Notes: a model not told the origin generated them from the sequence alone. A stretch of 64,000 bases of DNA from Verrucomicrobiota bacterium (GCA_014860005.1 JACZKP010000045.1:62001-126000); one strand, 5' to 3'; counted from the first letter of the stretch, positions 52,957-62,787 are shown. Made by a program: numbers and translations.

Positions 52957-55874
52957 GCGCGAACCGCCCGGGTCAAAGCCCCGGCTCGCATGGCTTCCAA
53001 GTATTCCTCAACCGAAATCACCCCTCGCATGAAAGACTGGTAAGGGTGTTGTGGGGTGGAGATGTAATCGCCATACGAGCCGTCTTCGCCGTGGTGCAGC
53101 GGCGGAAGGTCAGACAGCGCATCTCTGACAGAAACGGCTTTCGCCGTTTGCCCAAAGAGCGTCATCTCTTGTTCCATGCTGGTGATTTGGGCTGGCGGAG
53201 CTACGGCTTTCCAGCGTTTGGGGACGCTCAACAAGACAAGGCGTGTTCTCCGTTGTGGCACGGCGAATTGTTCGGCATTCAAAATCCAAGGCACGAGGGG
53301 ATTGTCGAGGATTTGCAGTTCTTTGCGAATCATGTCAAACACCGCGCCGCCATCCATGTTCAAAAGCCCGGTTACGTTCTCAAATACGAAGCCGTCCGGC
53401 TTTATCGTCTCCACCAGTGCTTTGAAATCGTTGAAAAGATGATTGCGCTTGTCATTGAGCGAGCGGCGATGCCCAGCCGTCGAAAATCCCTGACAAGGCG
53501 GACCGCCAATCACGAGAAGGGGAACATCCCGATTCCGCGACTTCACAATCGCTTCGACGATCTTCCTGAAGATGTGATTCTCGCGAATGTCCCCGCAAAC
53601 AACTGTCGGATGGATGTTGTGCTGGTAGGTGTCGAGAAACGAAGATTCGATGTCGTTCGCCACGATTGGCTGCCAGCCAGCCCACTTGAATCCCAATGAA
53701 AGTCCGCCCGCCCCGCTGAACAAATCAACGTATTGGCCCGTGACCGGAAGTGTCTTCGCAATCTGGTAGGCCAGCAGGGGCGGGACGGCATTGCCGATTT
53801 GTTTGTGAACCGCAACGTGACTGCCGAGGAAAACAAAATTGTCCGGGAACGATTGAAGGCGCGCGGCTTCCCGCTCCGAAATCACCCGATGCTGGCCTCC
53901 TTCGTAATCGTAATGAAGATGGCAGCCGTTGCCCGGACGATTGAAGTAGGTGTTAATCGTGTATGACGGACGGTCTTGATGCAGACGCCCGTAGTAGGTC
54001 GAGCGGCTGCCTTCACCCGCAGCGAAACTCACCCGAATTTGCTCAAGTCGCTTGGAGGGTATTTGGTGAGGAATGTTTTTCCAGTTGCCGCCCGGCGGGA
54101 CGGCGCGAGCGACATCCAAGTCCAACTTGCTGAGTTTGGCAGTGTAGTGGTTCGGGATTGTTGCAGCCAGCCCTGCGAGGCCGGGTTGACTTCGGGCGGG
54201 CGAGCTGTTCGCAGCCCCATTCACAAGTCGCGAAGGTCCATTACCACCGGAATAATCTTTCAACAACTGCTCCCGGAATGATTCAGACAAACGGTCGAAG
54301 TGTGCCAAGAGCATTTCATAATCGTCACTTCCTAAATCGAACGCGTGAGCTACTGCGATCTCGAGCTTTGCCTCAGCACCGGCTTCTTGGGCCAAGACAC
54401 GTCGCGTCCAACCCGCAAGCGATTGAACAACTTCTCGATTTTCCAACTGTGGCACTCGAATCTTGCGAACCGTGCCCAGTGACACATGGCCTGTCCCAAG
54501 CTTCGACCGGAGTTGAAATTCAAAAGGAAGCGAATTCACGATGCCGAGAAGAGCGTGAAGGCGATCTAGGTCGTCGTCTTTGAAGTAGGCGACTTGAAGG
54601 GAATTTCCGGTGACGCAGCCCGCCGGAAGAAGCGTCGCAATCATGCGCCGGATTTGGGAACGCCGTGAGACGTCACGCCAGACGATGCGCGCATGAAATG
54701 CCGACTGCGGAATCGCTCGTGCTCCGTCCTTCATAAAGTCCTCAAAATCACTCGGGGCAGAAAACCGCGAGATGTTTCGGCCCTTCACAAACGGAATGTT
54801 CCCCTTCGGGCCGACAAAACTTTTGTAGCCGGTTTCATCAAGCTCCCTGCCCATCCAAAGTCCATCAGGCTCGTCGGTGGTGTAGTGTTCAAGCTCCGGA
54901 AACGGATGCAGGCGCAGAAGGAAACGGAGCTCGTCTTCTGCCAAATCCAGTGGGATGGCATGTCCAAGTCGCAGCAAATCTTGCTCACTGATGGCGAAAC
55001 GATGCTCGCTCAAAAGTTTTCTCGACGCACTGAAGCGGGAAATCATCGGAGCGAAGGCGCAGTCTTGGACACGCCGGAAAACCGCTGACGCACAGGGCTG
55101 ATCCACCTGCTCAAACAATTTGGCTTCCGCTGGATAATGAAAAACCTGCAATGGCGTCGCTTCGTGAAAGAGCCAGCGACGCAAGCGCGTGCTGGCCTGG
55201 TCGCAGAAGATTGAACTCGGAAGCACGATCCCGCAAAGCCTGTCAGGCTTCAGCAATAGAACGGAAAGCTCAAGGCCGCAGCGGGAAAGGTTCGTGCCCC
55301 ATCCCGAATATTTCGCTTCCGGCTGCGAATTCGGAAGCAACTTGGCGAGCTTCGTGTCGTAAGCGCGAAGCGTCTTCTCAAACGCAATCCTGGCGTCTGC
55401 ATCCATCTGATCCAATTCCCGTCGGTCGGGCTTCAACGCCTCCCACGGTGGATTCGTCAGAGCAATGTCGTATGTCCCCAAAGCCTCCGTACTGTTCAAA
55501 AACGTATCATGTGCGCACGCATCCACCTTTACGGCGATTTTCTTTGCGCCAGCCAAAGCTCTAATCTTTGCCTCAGCTTCCACGACGGCTTCTTTGTCCG
55601 TATCCCAGAGCGACACCTGAAAGCGTGCCTTGCGGAAAGAGCGGCAGTTTGCCGCCTGCCTGAGAAACGACACCAAGAGCCGACCATCGCCGCAAAACGG
55701 ATCAATGATGCGAACCTCACGACCGCTAAAGTCAGCCGCAGATTCGATGAGCGCATGAGCGAGTTGCTCGGCCAGAATTTCGGGCGTGTAGAACCGTCCG
55801 GTTGCTCGCGCAAGAAGCGTCTTTCCGCCTACGAGGCGTTCCCCGTGTGGAGCTAGATGTTCAACATGCTGCAT
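52953..55874 (-). CDS. Fused N6-adenine and circularly permuted C5-cytosine DNA methyltransferase
   Basis: 973 residues. The first half is an N6-adenine methylase: motif I DPFCGDG (58-64) and motif IV NPPW (141-144), and a target-recognition part (about 350-480). The second half is a C5-cytosine methylase in permuted order: motif IX-like HRVISEREAARLQSFPDNFV and motif X IGNAVPPLLAYQIA come first (about 655-705), then motif I YVDLFSGAGG (about 714-723), catalytic PCQ in GGPPCQGFS (Cys about 794), ENV in FENVTG, and QRR. Alw26I-type systems are known to methylate C on one strand and A on the other; here one polypeptide does both. It is convergent with the nuclease; stops overlap. Confidence 0.92.
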   Translation of the reverse strand: MQHVEHLAPHGERLVGGKTLLARATGRFYTPEILAEQLAHALIESAADFSGREVRIIDPFCGDGRLLVSFLRQAANCRSFRKARFQVSLWDTDKEAVVEAEAKIRALAGAKKIAVKVDACAHDTFLNSTEALGTYDIALTNPPWEALKPDRRELDQMDADARIAFEKTLRAYDTKLAKLLPNSQPEAKYSGWGTNLSRCGLELSVLLLKPDRLCGIVLPSSIFCDQASTRLRRWLFHEATPLQVFHYPAEAKLFEQVDQPCASAVFRRVQDCAFAPMISRFSASRKLLSEHRFAISEQDLLRLGHAIPLDLAEDELRFLLRLHPFPELEHYTTDEPDGLWMGRELDETGYKSFVGPKGNIPFVKGRNISRFSAPSDFEDFMKDGARAIPQSAFHARIVWRDVSRRSQIRRMIATLLPAGCVTGNSLQVAYFKDDDLDRLHALLGIVNSLPFEFQLRSKLGTGHVSLGTVRKIRVPQLENREVVQSLAGWTRRVLAQEAGAEAKLEIAVAHAFDLGSDDYEMLLAHFDRLSESFREQLLKDYSGGNGPSRLVNGAANSSPARSQPGLAGLAATIPNHYTAKLSKLDLDVARAVPPGGNWKNIPHQIPSKRLEQIRVSFAAGEGSRSTYYGRLHQDRPSYTINTYFNRPGNGCHLHYDYEGGQHRVISEREAARLQSFPDNFVFLGSHVAVHKQIGNAVPPLLAYQIAKTLPVTGQYVDLFSGAGGLSLGFKWAGWQPIVANDIESSFLDTYQHNIHPTVVCGDIRENHIFRKIVEAIVKSRNRDVPLLVIGGPPCQGFSTAGHRRSLNDKRNHLFNDFKALVETIKPDGFVFENVTGLLNMDGGAVFDMIRKELQILDNPLVPWILNAEQFAVPQRRTRLVLLSVPKRWKAVAPPAQITSMEQEMTLFGQTAKAVSVRDALSDLPPLHHGEDGSYGDYISTPQHPYQSFMRGVISVEEYLEAMRAGALTRAVRA

Positions 55875-55911
55875 TCGAGTAATTCAATTCCTGGATTTTT
55901 ACCGAATGTCG

Positions 55912-56496
55912 TTAATTCTGCGAGAACGGATTTCGCACCGCCGGCATCCCGAATTTCCAACGAGAGTCCTGCCGCAGATTTTCGCCGCCCCAATAGCTCA
56001 TGTTGAACGGTGGGTTGGCGAGAATGAAATCGGCCTTGAGGTCGGGATGCAAATCCTGCCGGAAGCTGTCGGCGTTGCGCGGGATTCGACACCTCACCCC
56101 GGCTCTCTCCGCAAAAGTGTGTTTTCCCCCAACGTCCCTCACCCGGTCTGCGACCACCCTCTCCCGCTCCCGCGAGCAAGGGGCATCGTCCGAGGCGGAG
56201 AGGGAGAAGTCCTGATTCTCGGCGGCATCGGCGCGTTGCGGCTCGTCTTTGATGAACCATTCGCTCTTGGGATCGGAGAAGCCGAACAGCAGTTGCTCGC
56301 GTTTTTCCTCGCAGGCGTCGGAGATGTAATTCAGGAAGATGAGGCCGAGGCAGAGTCCCTCCGGACGGGCACAATTGTCTTCCGACTCCCTGCAATGGGG
56401 TGCAGGCACTGCCTGCTCGGCGGCAGCCCAAAGTTGGGCTTCGAAGTTGAGGGCAGCGCCGTTGGATTTTGATTCTGAGGATTTCACTTTCGGCAT
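55912..56496 (-). pseudogene. Type I methylase HsdM fragment
   Basis: Starts with [20 protein letters not shown], then [20 protein letters not shown], and later [20 protein letters not shown] (motif IV NPPF). Between these the usual sequence is lost, and about 20 residues ([20 protein letters not shown]) and a tract from a dispersed repeat (about 56088-56214) replace it. The motif I region is missing and the product ends soon after NPPF. Companion to the hsdR piece at 49316. Confidence 0.85.
56088..56214. repeat. Dispersed pyrimidine-rich repeat inside hsdM remnant
   Basis: The segment cctcaccccggctctctccg to gaggcggagagggagaag is the widespread ccctcaccc...gggagagggag type of repeat with inverted ends. 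Its insertion interrupts the hsdM remnant. Confidence 0.6.
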
Positions 56497-56514
56497 TGCC
56501 GCGAGAGTAGCGGG

Positions 56515-56913
56515 GTGGTCGGCAGTTGCAAAGGGAAGTTGAACGGAAGATTTCCGCAAGACGTGGCCCTGGCGTACTTTGAAGCCATTCATTGGCGCAA
56601 AGCGGATGCAGGCCATTTGCAGACGTCTTGCAAAGCCGCTGCGGTGTTCCGGCAACGCGGCTATTGGGCGTCCAAGAACACGCGCCAGGAAACGAGTCGC
56701 GACCGCTACACCGGCCAGAACGTCGCGCGCGAGATCACCGACCTTGAAATTGCCTTGCGCGAAATGGGCTTCGGTCCCGGCTACTGCGAGACGATCCGCG
56801 CCAAAGTCACCCACGGTCGCACTGACGCCCACGCGCTACACCTTTACCGCGCGGCCTTGGAGCGCACACTCAGGGCGAAGCGCAAACAGCTTTGCGGGTC
56901 ACTGACCCGCTGA
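56515..56913 (+). CDS. Hypothetical protein (doubtful)
   Basis: 132 residues including [20 protein letters not shown] and [19 protein letters not shown], mostly helical. It starts 18 bases from the divergent hsdM start, so the intergenic promoter space would be very short. I do not recognise a family; codon use is compatible with a gene but not decisive. Confidence 0.35.
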   Translation: MVGSCKGKLNGRFPQDVALAYFEAIHWRKADAGHLQTSCKAAAVFRQRGYWASKNTRQETSRDRYTGQNVAREITDLEIALREMGFGPGYCETIRAKVTHGRTDAHALHLYRAALERTLRAKRKQLCGSLTR

Positions 56914-57049
56914 CGAAAAACTGAACATTTTCTTGCCCACCCGCCAAAGGGGTGCGCAATTTGTGTGTACACGAGTTTGGGAACTCGGAACTACATCAAA
57001 GCGCACAAAATCGCGGTGGTTTTACACAACCCCGCCACCAAGTCAGCCT

Positions 57050-58324
57050 GTGTCTGAAAAACTCGCAATCGAAGGCGGCCCGCAGGCCGTAAGCAACAAA
57101 CTCCCCGGCTGGCCTCAGTTCGACGAGCAAGCGATCAAGGCGGTCGAGGAAGTCCTGCGCTCCGGGAAGGTCAATTACTGGACCGGCAAACGTGGCCGGG
57201 AGTTCGAGCAGAAATTCGCCGAGTGGCAGGGCAGCCAATACGCCATCAGCGTCGCCACCGGCACCGCCGCGTTGCACGTTTCGCTTGCGACGCTGGGCAT
57301 TGGGCCGGGTGATGAAGTCATCGTGCCCAGCTACACCTTCATCGCCAGCAGTTTCTCCATTGTGCAGGCCGGGGCGATTCCACGTTTTGCCGATGTGAAT
57401 CTCGACGATCACTGCCTCAGCGTCGAGTCCGCGGAGAAGCTCGTGAACGAGCGCACCAAAGCCATCATGCCGGTGCATCTTTACGGCAACGTGTGCGACA
57501 TGGACAAAATTCGCGCGTTCGCCCGGCAGCACAAACTGTTCGTCATTGAGGACAACGCGGAGGCATTTGGTGGCGAATACAAAGGGAAGAAAACCGGTAC
57601 GTTGGGCGAAATCGCCGGGTGCAGCTTTTGTCAAAACAAGACGTTCACCACCGGCGGCGAAGGTGGCATGGTGACGACTGATGATGAAGACCTCGCCTGG
57701 CTGGCGCGCAGCTTTCGCGACCACGGCTACGACGTGAAGCAGCGCCTCAACCTGCTCGAACTTGAACAAAAGCTGCCTTACATCCACAACATGGTTGGCT
57801 GGAATTATCGCATGACCGAAATGCAGTCCGCCATCGGCCTGGCCGAACTGGAGCGCATGGACTCGTGGAACCTGCCCACGCGCCGCCGCAACGCCAAGAT
57901 ACTCGTGGACGCGCTCCAGCCGTTGCCGCAGGTGAAGTATTGCCCGATTGACACCCCGGAGCGGCGCAACGGCTGGTACGTGCTGGCGTTCTCATTGAAC
58001 CTCGAGCAGATGCGCTGCGACATTAAAGAGTTCGTGACAGCGGCAGCGGCGGAGGGCGTTCCGTGCTGGAAAGTGTTCTGGCCGCAATGCCACACGGAGC
58101 AGGCGTTTCAGGAGCATCGCGCGTTTGGGCGTTCCGGATTTCCGTTCAAATCGAAGGAATACGCGAATGCAGCCAGCGTGGATTACGCGAAGGTCACAGT
58201 GCCCAATGCGCTGTGGCATGAAACGCACACCTTCACGTGTTTCGCTTACCCAACTTTCACCGTTTCGGACATGGAACAAATCGCAGAAGGATTGGTGAAA
58301 GTAATTAAATACTATAGCGAGTGA
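57050..58324 (+). CDS. DegT/DnrJ/EryC1/StrS sugar aminotransferase
   Basis: 424 residues from a GTG at 57050 (a frame extends upstream to 56933 without family sequence). A PLP enzyme of the DegT family: GKVNYWTGKRGREFEQKFAE, EVIVPSYTFIASSFSIVQAG, IEDNAEAFGGEYKGKKTGTL, and the PLP Lys197 in NKTFTTGGEGGMV. Such enzymes transfer an amino group to keto-sugars for surface polysaccharides or antibiotics. It lies upstream of a Gfo/Idh/MocA oxidoreductase with which it is probably co-transcribed; the pair suggests modified sugar synthesis. Confidence 0.93.
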   Translation: MSEKLAIEGGPQAVSNKLPGWPQFDEQAIKAVEEVLRSGKVNYWTGKRGREFEQKFAEWQGSQYAISVATGTAALHVSLATLGIGPGDEVIVPSYTFIASSFSIVQAGAIPRFADVNLDDHCLSVESAEKLVNERTKAIMPVHLYGNVCDMDKIRAFARQHKLFVIEDNAEAFGGEYKGKKTGTLGEIAGCSFCQNKTFTTGGEGGMVTTDDEDLAWLARSFRDHGYDVKQRLNLLELEQKLPYIHNMVGWNYRMTEMQSAIGLAELERMDSWNLPTRRRNAKILVDALQPLPQVKYCPIDTPERRNGWYVLAFSLNLEQMRCDIKEFVTAAAAEGVPCWKVFWPQCHTEQAFQEHRAFGRSGFPFKSKEYANAASVDYAKVTVPNALWHETHTFTCFAYPTFTVSDMEQIAEGLVKVIKYYSE

Positions 58325-58348
58325 GGGCTTCTTTTGAGCAACTCAGAC

Positions 58349-59398
58349 ATGACGACCAAAATCAAATGGGGCGTGATCGGCGCGGGCGGCATTGCACGCC
58401 GGCGCACGATTCCCGAAGGCGTCCTGCCGGCTAACAACGCCGAGCTGGTCGCCGTGTATGGTCGCAACCCCGATACGCGCGCGGCGGTGGCCCGGCAGTT
58501 TGGCGTGCGCACCGCGCGCAGCCTGGACGAGTTGTTGAGCCTTGATCTGGATGCGGTTTACATCGCCACGCCCAACCAGGTGCATCTGGAGCAAACGCAG
58601 CAAGCCGCCGCCGCCGGCAAACATGTCTTCTGCGAAAAACCGCTCGGAATGAACGTCGCCGAAGCCAGGCGCATGATTCAAGCCTGCCGCAAGGCGAAGG
58701 TGAATCTCGGCACGGCCTTCATGATGCGCTACCACAGCCAGCATCAGGCGGCGTGGCGCTTGATTCAGGCGGGCAAACTGGGCCAGCCGGTTTTTGCCCG
58801 CGCACAACTGTCCTGTTGGTATCCGCCCTTGCGCGGCGCCTGGCGGCAAAACCAACGGCAAGGTGGCGGCGGGGCGTTGATGGACCTCGCCGGACATTGC
58901 CTCGATCTGCTCGAAATGTATTTCGGTCCGATTGCATCCGTGAGTTGCCTGATCAATCACACCGTCCACAAGTATGCCACAGAAGACAGCGGTGCGGTGC
59001 TGGCGCGCTTCAGGAACGAAGCGCTGGCCACGGTGGACACGTTCTTCTGCATTCCCGATGACAGCAGCAAGAACCGGTTGGAACTCTACGGCTCACGCGG
59101 CAGTATCCTGGCGCAAGACACCATCGGCCAGGGGGCCGCCGGCGACATGGTTGCGTTCCTGGAAGGCCAGGGCAAAGCCTACGCCGCGAGGCAGACCCGC
59201 AGCACCAGCGGCGGCCTCATCATCAAGCCTAAGCCGGTGAACACCTATCGCGCTGAGATCGAGGCCTTCAGTCAGGCGTTGATCGAGGGCCGCGACACAT
59301 ACGAGTCCGCACAGGCGGGTTTGCGCAGTCAGATCATTTTGGAGGCGTGTTACAAATCGGCGAGAACTCGCAGGGAGATCCGCGTGGCAAAAGTTTGA
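58349..59398 (+). CDS. Gfo/Idh/MocA family oxidoreductase
   Basis: 349 residues from the ATG at 58349 (a TTG at 58334 is possible). An N-terminal Rossmann fold (KWGVIGAGGIARRRTIPEG) and the EKPLGMNVAEARRM motif with the catalytic Lys98 mark this NAD(P)-dependent sugar dehydrogenase family. The C-terminal domain (LMDLAGHCLDLLEMYFGPI) has the expected His. Starts 25 bases after the aminotransferase. Substrate unknown; a 3-keto-sugar or inositol-type substrate is usual. Confidence 0.92.
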   Translation: MTTKIKWGVIGAGGIARRRTIPEGVLPANNAELVAVYGRNPDTRAAVARQFGVRTARSLDELLSLDLDAVYIATPNQVHLEQTQQAAAAGKHVFCEKPLGMNVAEARRMIQACRKAKVNLGTAFMMRYHSQHQAAWRLIQAGKLGQPVFARAQLSCWYPPLRGAWRQNQRQGGGGALMDLAGHCLDLLEMYFGPIASVSCLINHTVHKYATEDSGAVLARFRNEALATVDTFFCIPDDSSKNRLELYGSRGSILAQDTIGQGAAGDMVAFLEGQGKAYAARQTRSTSGGLIIKPKPVNTYRAEIEAFSQALIEGRDTYESAQAGLRSQIILEACYKSARTRREIRVAKV

Positions 59399-59404
59399 GC
59401 CGCT

Positions 59405-61348
59405 TCAGTTCTTTGCCGAAACCAGCGTCACCTTGCCGTCAAAATCAGTCGTCAGCACCTCGGTTGCGCTCAACGGGACGACGGTGTTCAGAATCCCCAC
59501 GCCAAGCTTGTGCTGCCATTTGATGTTGCCGGTCCGCGCATCAAGCGCGAACAGCAGACCGTTCTTTGTGCCGTAGAACAGAACGCCGTCCTTCTCCACC
59601 AGCATCGAGGAATTGATGTCGTAGCCGAAACCGGCGTTCAACTCCCAGAGCTTCTCCGGTTGGGACGCGGTGGTGGAGAATGCGTAAATGAAATCCTGCA
59701 TCGCGCGCACATAAAACCGGCTCGCGTCCGCGGCCATGCCAATGGATTCGCGCACCATGTAATCAGCGGTGCGCCAGACCTGCTCGCCGGTTTCCAGGTC
59801 AATCGCCGTCATCTTTCGGTCGGGTGCGACAATGAAGACCTTTCCATTAGCGGCGATGGGCCAGCACGCCGCCGGCGAGAGCAAGGCGCCCGGACGGTCG
59901 CCCTGCCATTTCCACGCGAGTGCGCCGGTCTTCGCGTCCAGTGCATATAAGTGCTGATCCCACGCGCCGAAGATGACTTTGCCCGCATGAATCAGCGGCC
60001 GCGTTTCCACGTAATTTCCGAGGCCCGCGAATTCCCAAAGCAGTCTGCCATCCGCGAGGTCGAGCGCACGGAATTTGCCCTCGCTGGAACCAATGTAAAC
60101 GACGCCCTCAGCGATGCGCGGGCTGGCTACGATGGGACGATCCGTCTGATATTTCCACGCAAGCTTTCCGTTCGCTGTCTTCAACGCGTAAATGCCGCCA
60201 TCGGTCGAACCCAATACGACCCGGTCATACGCGGCGTCGGGTGTGGAATACACTGCGTTTTGCGCTTTGAAGGTCCAACGCACCTTGCCGGATTTGAGGT
60301 CAAAGGAATACACCGTGCCCGAGGCGTCGCCGATGATTGCGGCATCGCGCCAGATGGCCGGCGTGGCGGCGATGGTATGGGCGGTGTCAAATTGCCAGAG
60401 CGCCTTCACGTGCGGGTAACGCGCGTTCACGGAGAAATCCGGGCGCGGATACTGGTTGGTGTCGGCCGCGTAATTATGCGGTTGCAGAACCACGGTGTGC
60501 CAGGCCGGCTTGGTGATCTGACCGGGCGTGCGCTCCGAAATCGTCATCTGGCCGTCCTTGATTTCAACCAGATTGAAACCGCCGGCGGGAGCCTGCGCGC
60601 GCAAATTGGAGCGTCCTATGACACCCGGCACGCCTTCAAAACTCAGCTTCCGGTTGCCGTGGCCGTGGCCGCACAATACGGCCTGGACGTTGTATTGCTT
60701 GAGCAAATCGAGCACGACGAACCAGTTCGCGATGCCAACATCCATCGGGTAATGCGTGATGAAGATGATGGGCTGCCTGGGATCGGGCATCTGGTGCAAG
60801 GTGGCCTCCAGCCAGCGCACGTCCTGCGGCGCCCAATGGCCGTCGCCCATTTTCATCAGCGGCCCCTGGTGCATGCCGATGAAACGAAATCCGCCGTGCT
60901 CAAACGCGAACCGATCCTTGCCCCAGAGCCGCGCAAAATCCGTGGCGCCGGACTCGGACCACTTCGTGTCATGATTGCCGGGGATGACATGGCAGGGAAT
61001 GTTCAACTCCTCGAGAATCTCCCTGGCCTGACGCAGTTGAGCCAATGAGCCGTATTCGGTCACGTCCCCGGAAACGACGACGAAGCTCAGACCGGTCAAT
61101 GAATTGATGTCGCGCACCGTGGCCTGTAAATCCTCGGCTGCCGTGGACGAGCCAATGTGTGTATCGCTCAGGAAGGCGAAGCGGGAGGATTCCGATTGGG
61201 CCAAGGCAGACCATGCGAATAAGGTGATCGCGAGGATGAGAATCCGCAGCGGCAAGCGATTCAGGCTGAAGATGGCATCAAGACGATTCACACACCGATT
61301 GTCGTCAGCGTATGGAGTGGTATCAAGGGCATTGTCAGTGATTAACAA
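59405..61348 (-). CDS. Secreted metallophosphoesterase with PQQ-type beta-propeller
   Basis: 647 residues. A signal-like helix (LRILILAITLFAWSALAQ) comes after a 30-residue leader. The metallophosphoesterase domain has DTHIG (about 62), VVVSGDVTEYG, PGNHDTKW, FITHYPMD and CGHGHGNRK, the full metal-site set. The C-terminal 350 residues repeat the PQQ/WD-type blade pattern (SGTVYSFDLKSGKVRWTF, DGGIYALKTANGKLAWKY, LYALDAKTGALAWKW). The phosphoesterase probably acts on an extracellular phosphate ester and the propeller may bind a ligand. It is convergent with the oxidoreductase gene. Confidence 0.9.
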   Translation of the reverse strand: MLITDNALDTTPYADDNRCVNRLDAIFSLNRLPLRILILAITLFAWSALAQSESSRFAFLSDTHIGSSTAAEDLQATVRDINSLTGLSFVVVSGDVTEYGSLAQLRQAREILEELNIPCHVIPGNHDTKWSESGATDFARLWGKDRFAFEHGGFRFIGMHQGPLMKMGDGHWAPQDVRWLEATLHQMPDPRQPIIFITHYPMDVGIANWFVVLDLLKQYNVQAVLCGHGHGNRKLSFEGVPGVIGRSNLRAQAPAGGFNLVEIKDGQMTISERTPGQITKPAWHTVVLQPHNYAADTNQYPRPDFSVNARYPHVKALWQFDTAHTIAATPAIWRDAAIIGDASGTVYSFDLKSGKVRWTFKAQNAVYSTPDAAYDRVVLGSTDGGIYALKTANGKLAWKYQTDRPIVASPRIAEGVVYIGSSEGKFRALDLADGRLLWEFAGLGNYVETRPLIHAGKVIFGAWDQHLYALDAKTGALAWKWQGDRPGALLSPAACWPIAANGKVFIVAPDRKMTAIDLETGEQVWRTADYMVRESIGMAADASRFYVRAMQDFIYAFSTTASQPEKLWELNAGFGYDINSSMLVEKDGVLFYGTKNGLLFALDARTGNIKWQHKLGVGILNTVVPLSATEVLTTDFDGKVTLVSAKN

Positions 61349-61412
61349 ATGGCAGTTCGTCTCTCAACTGGCAGCGCCTTTCATTCACCATGTTCCTCGC
61401 TGTTCACATTTA

Positions 61413-62201
61413 TCACTTAGCCCGATGGAATTCATATCGTCCCGCTTCGCTCACGATCAGAAGCCCGTCCTTTAACAGCAGTACTGTGGCTTCTAGTTTC
61501 TGCGGAGACCCAAGCTCCGTCCCCGCCTCTGCCTCGAAAGTTCGATAGAACGCACTCAAGCGAATTCGATCAGGCCGTGCCAGCCAGTATCCGGAGACAG
61601 AAAAGTGCTGGCCGTCGCGATAAATCACGTTCTGCCTGAAGTTACCATCTGCAAGAAGCTCGATCGTCTCTTCAATCAGATCCGTTTTGCGGCGATACGT
61701 TCCAGCTACCTGATCCGGACTGCTCGGCAACAACTGCCTCCACCGCTCTTTGAAGTGGCTGATCTCCCTCCAACGTACATTCAACTGGCTATCTTCAGCG
61801 GCAACGATGTGCAGAACGTCCCGTGATGAATAAGTACGCGGCTCGACGCCCATGCTGGTTCGCTTGATCGTCAGTTGATTTGTGCATTCAGAGAAGTTAA
61901 GGGCCGCCGTATTTTCATTCCCAAGGATTGACTCCAAGGCGAATAGCCGGGCGTTCGCGACCATCAAACAAAAGTCATAATCCACGACGTTGGACGTTGC
62001 GGGCTGTTCCCGCCACTGAAGCAAGGCTGCTTTGTATGCTATCAGCCCTTCCCGGGCCCTTCCTGAATCTTCTGAGCAATAGGACGCGAGCATGGACTCC
62101 TCGTCGTCCCTGAACCGTTCAACCAACCTGCGCTCCGAATCGCAGCCAAGAAGCAGAAACGCCAAGCACATCGGCGCCACAATATTCGGAAACTTTTGCA
62201 T
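61413..62201 (-). CDS. Hypothetical lipoprotein
   Basis: 262 residues with a lipobox (LAFLLLGCDS; Cys about residue 20). The mature part is helical at first (RFRDDEESMLASYC, LIAYKAALLQWREQ) and beta-rich at the end (ATVLLLKDGLLIVSEAGRYEF). The middle GTYRRKTDLIEETIELLADG segment is reminiscent of small lipocalin-like proteins, but this is weak. No family recognised. Confidence 0.65.
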   Translation of the reverse strand: MQKFPNIVAPMCLAFLLLGCDSERRLVERFRDDEESMLASYCSEDSGRAREGLIAYKAALLQWREQPATSNVVDYDFCLMVANARLFALESILGNENTAALNFSECTNQLTIKRTSMGVEPRTYSSRDVLHIVAAEDSQLNVRWREISHFKERWRQLLPSSPDQVAGTYRRKTDLIEETIELLADGNFRQNVIYRDGQHFSVSGYWLARPDRIRLSAFYRTFEAEAGTELGSPQKLEATVLLLKDGLLIVSEAGRYEFHRAK

Positions 62202-62550
62202 TTCTCACTCCTCAGGCCTGTTCTCTTCTGGTTGTTCTCCGTGATAAGCTTTCACCAGCTATATTTCAACTCGCGGTTTGTAGTTTGCACTCATGGCAGC
62301 CTTTGACGCGGTCGTCCCGGTCGCTGATTTCATCTGGATTCACTTGGAGGCCCTGAATCAGCACAGTCACGATGCTCGTCAGGCGATTGAGCAGGTCATA
62401 GTTCCTGGTCGTGGTCATGCGCGTCACGGTGTTGCACGAGAAAGTAAATTGGCTGACCAGCGGGGAATTGGCAAGAAACGTGTACGCGGCGCGGGAATTT
62501 CACAGATGCACACTTGTCAACGCGGTGAATTTCGGCAGTTTGGTGGGCGT
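62202..62550. other. Intergenic gap before FlbD-like gene
   Basis: 349 bases. A frame starting at 62293 runs into the FlbD-like gene but lacks any family sequence before 62551. No repeat or promoter is convincing. Confidence 0.4.
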
Positions 62551-62787
62551 ATGCCATTGATCAAATTGAATCGCATCAACAAAGGCGGGGAAATCCTGTT
62601 GAACAGCGACCACATTGTCCTCGTGGAAATCGAGTCCCGGGCGACCACGGTTCACATGCGGAAAGGACAACTCTTTTCCGTGGAGGAAACGCCCGCGGCC
62701 ATCGCGGACGCCATTGAACGGTTGGCGGTCGCGCGCATCAAGAACGCCATTGTGGAAAGCGGCCTGGGCGGCAAGACGCCGATATGA
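62551..62787 (+). CDS. FlbD-like protein
   Basis: 78 residues. MPLIKLNRINKGGEILLNSD and IVLVEIESRATTVHMRKGQL match the small FlbD family, often encoded near flagellar genes; no other flagellar gene is present here. The C-terminal helix (AIADAIERLAVARIKNAIVE) is typical. The start at 62551 is chosen because it gives the family N-terminus. The CoA-binding gene starts 48 bases downstream. Confidence 0.85.
   Translation: MPLIKLNRINKGGEILLNSDHIVLVEIESRATTVHMRKGQLFSVEETPAAIADAIERLAVARIKNAIVESGLGGKTPI

Noticed and set aside
59951..61048. 365-codon plus-strand frame across the phosphoesterase gene
   Set aside because: Shadow; no recognisable protein pattern.
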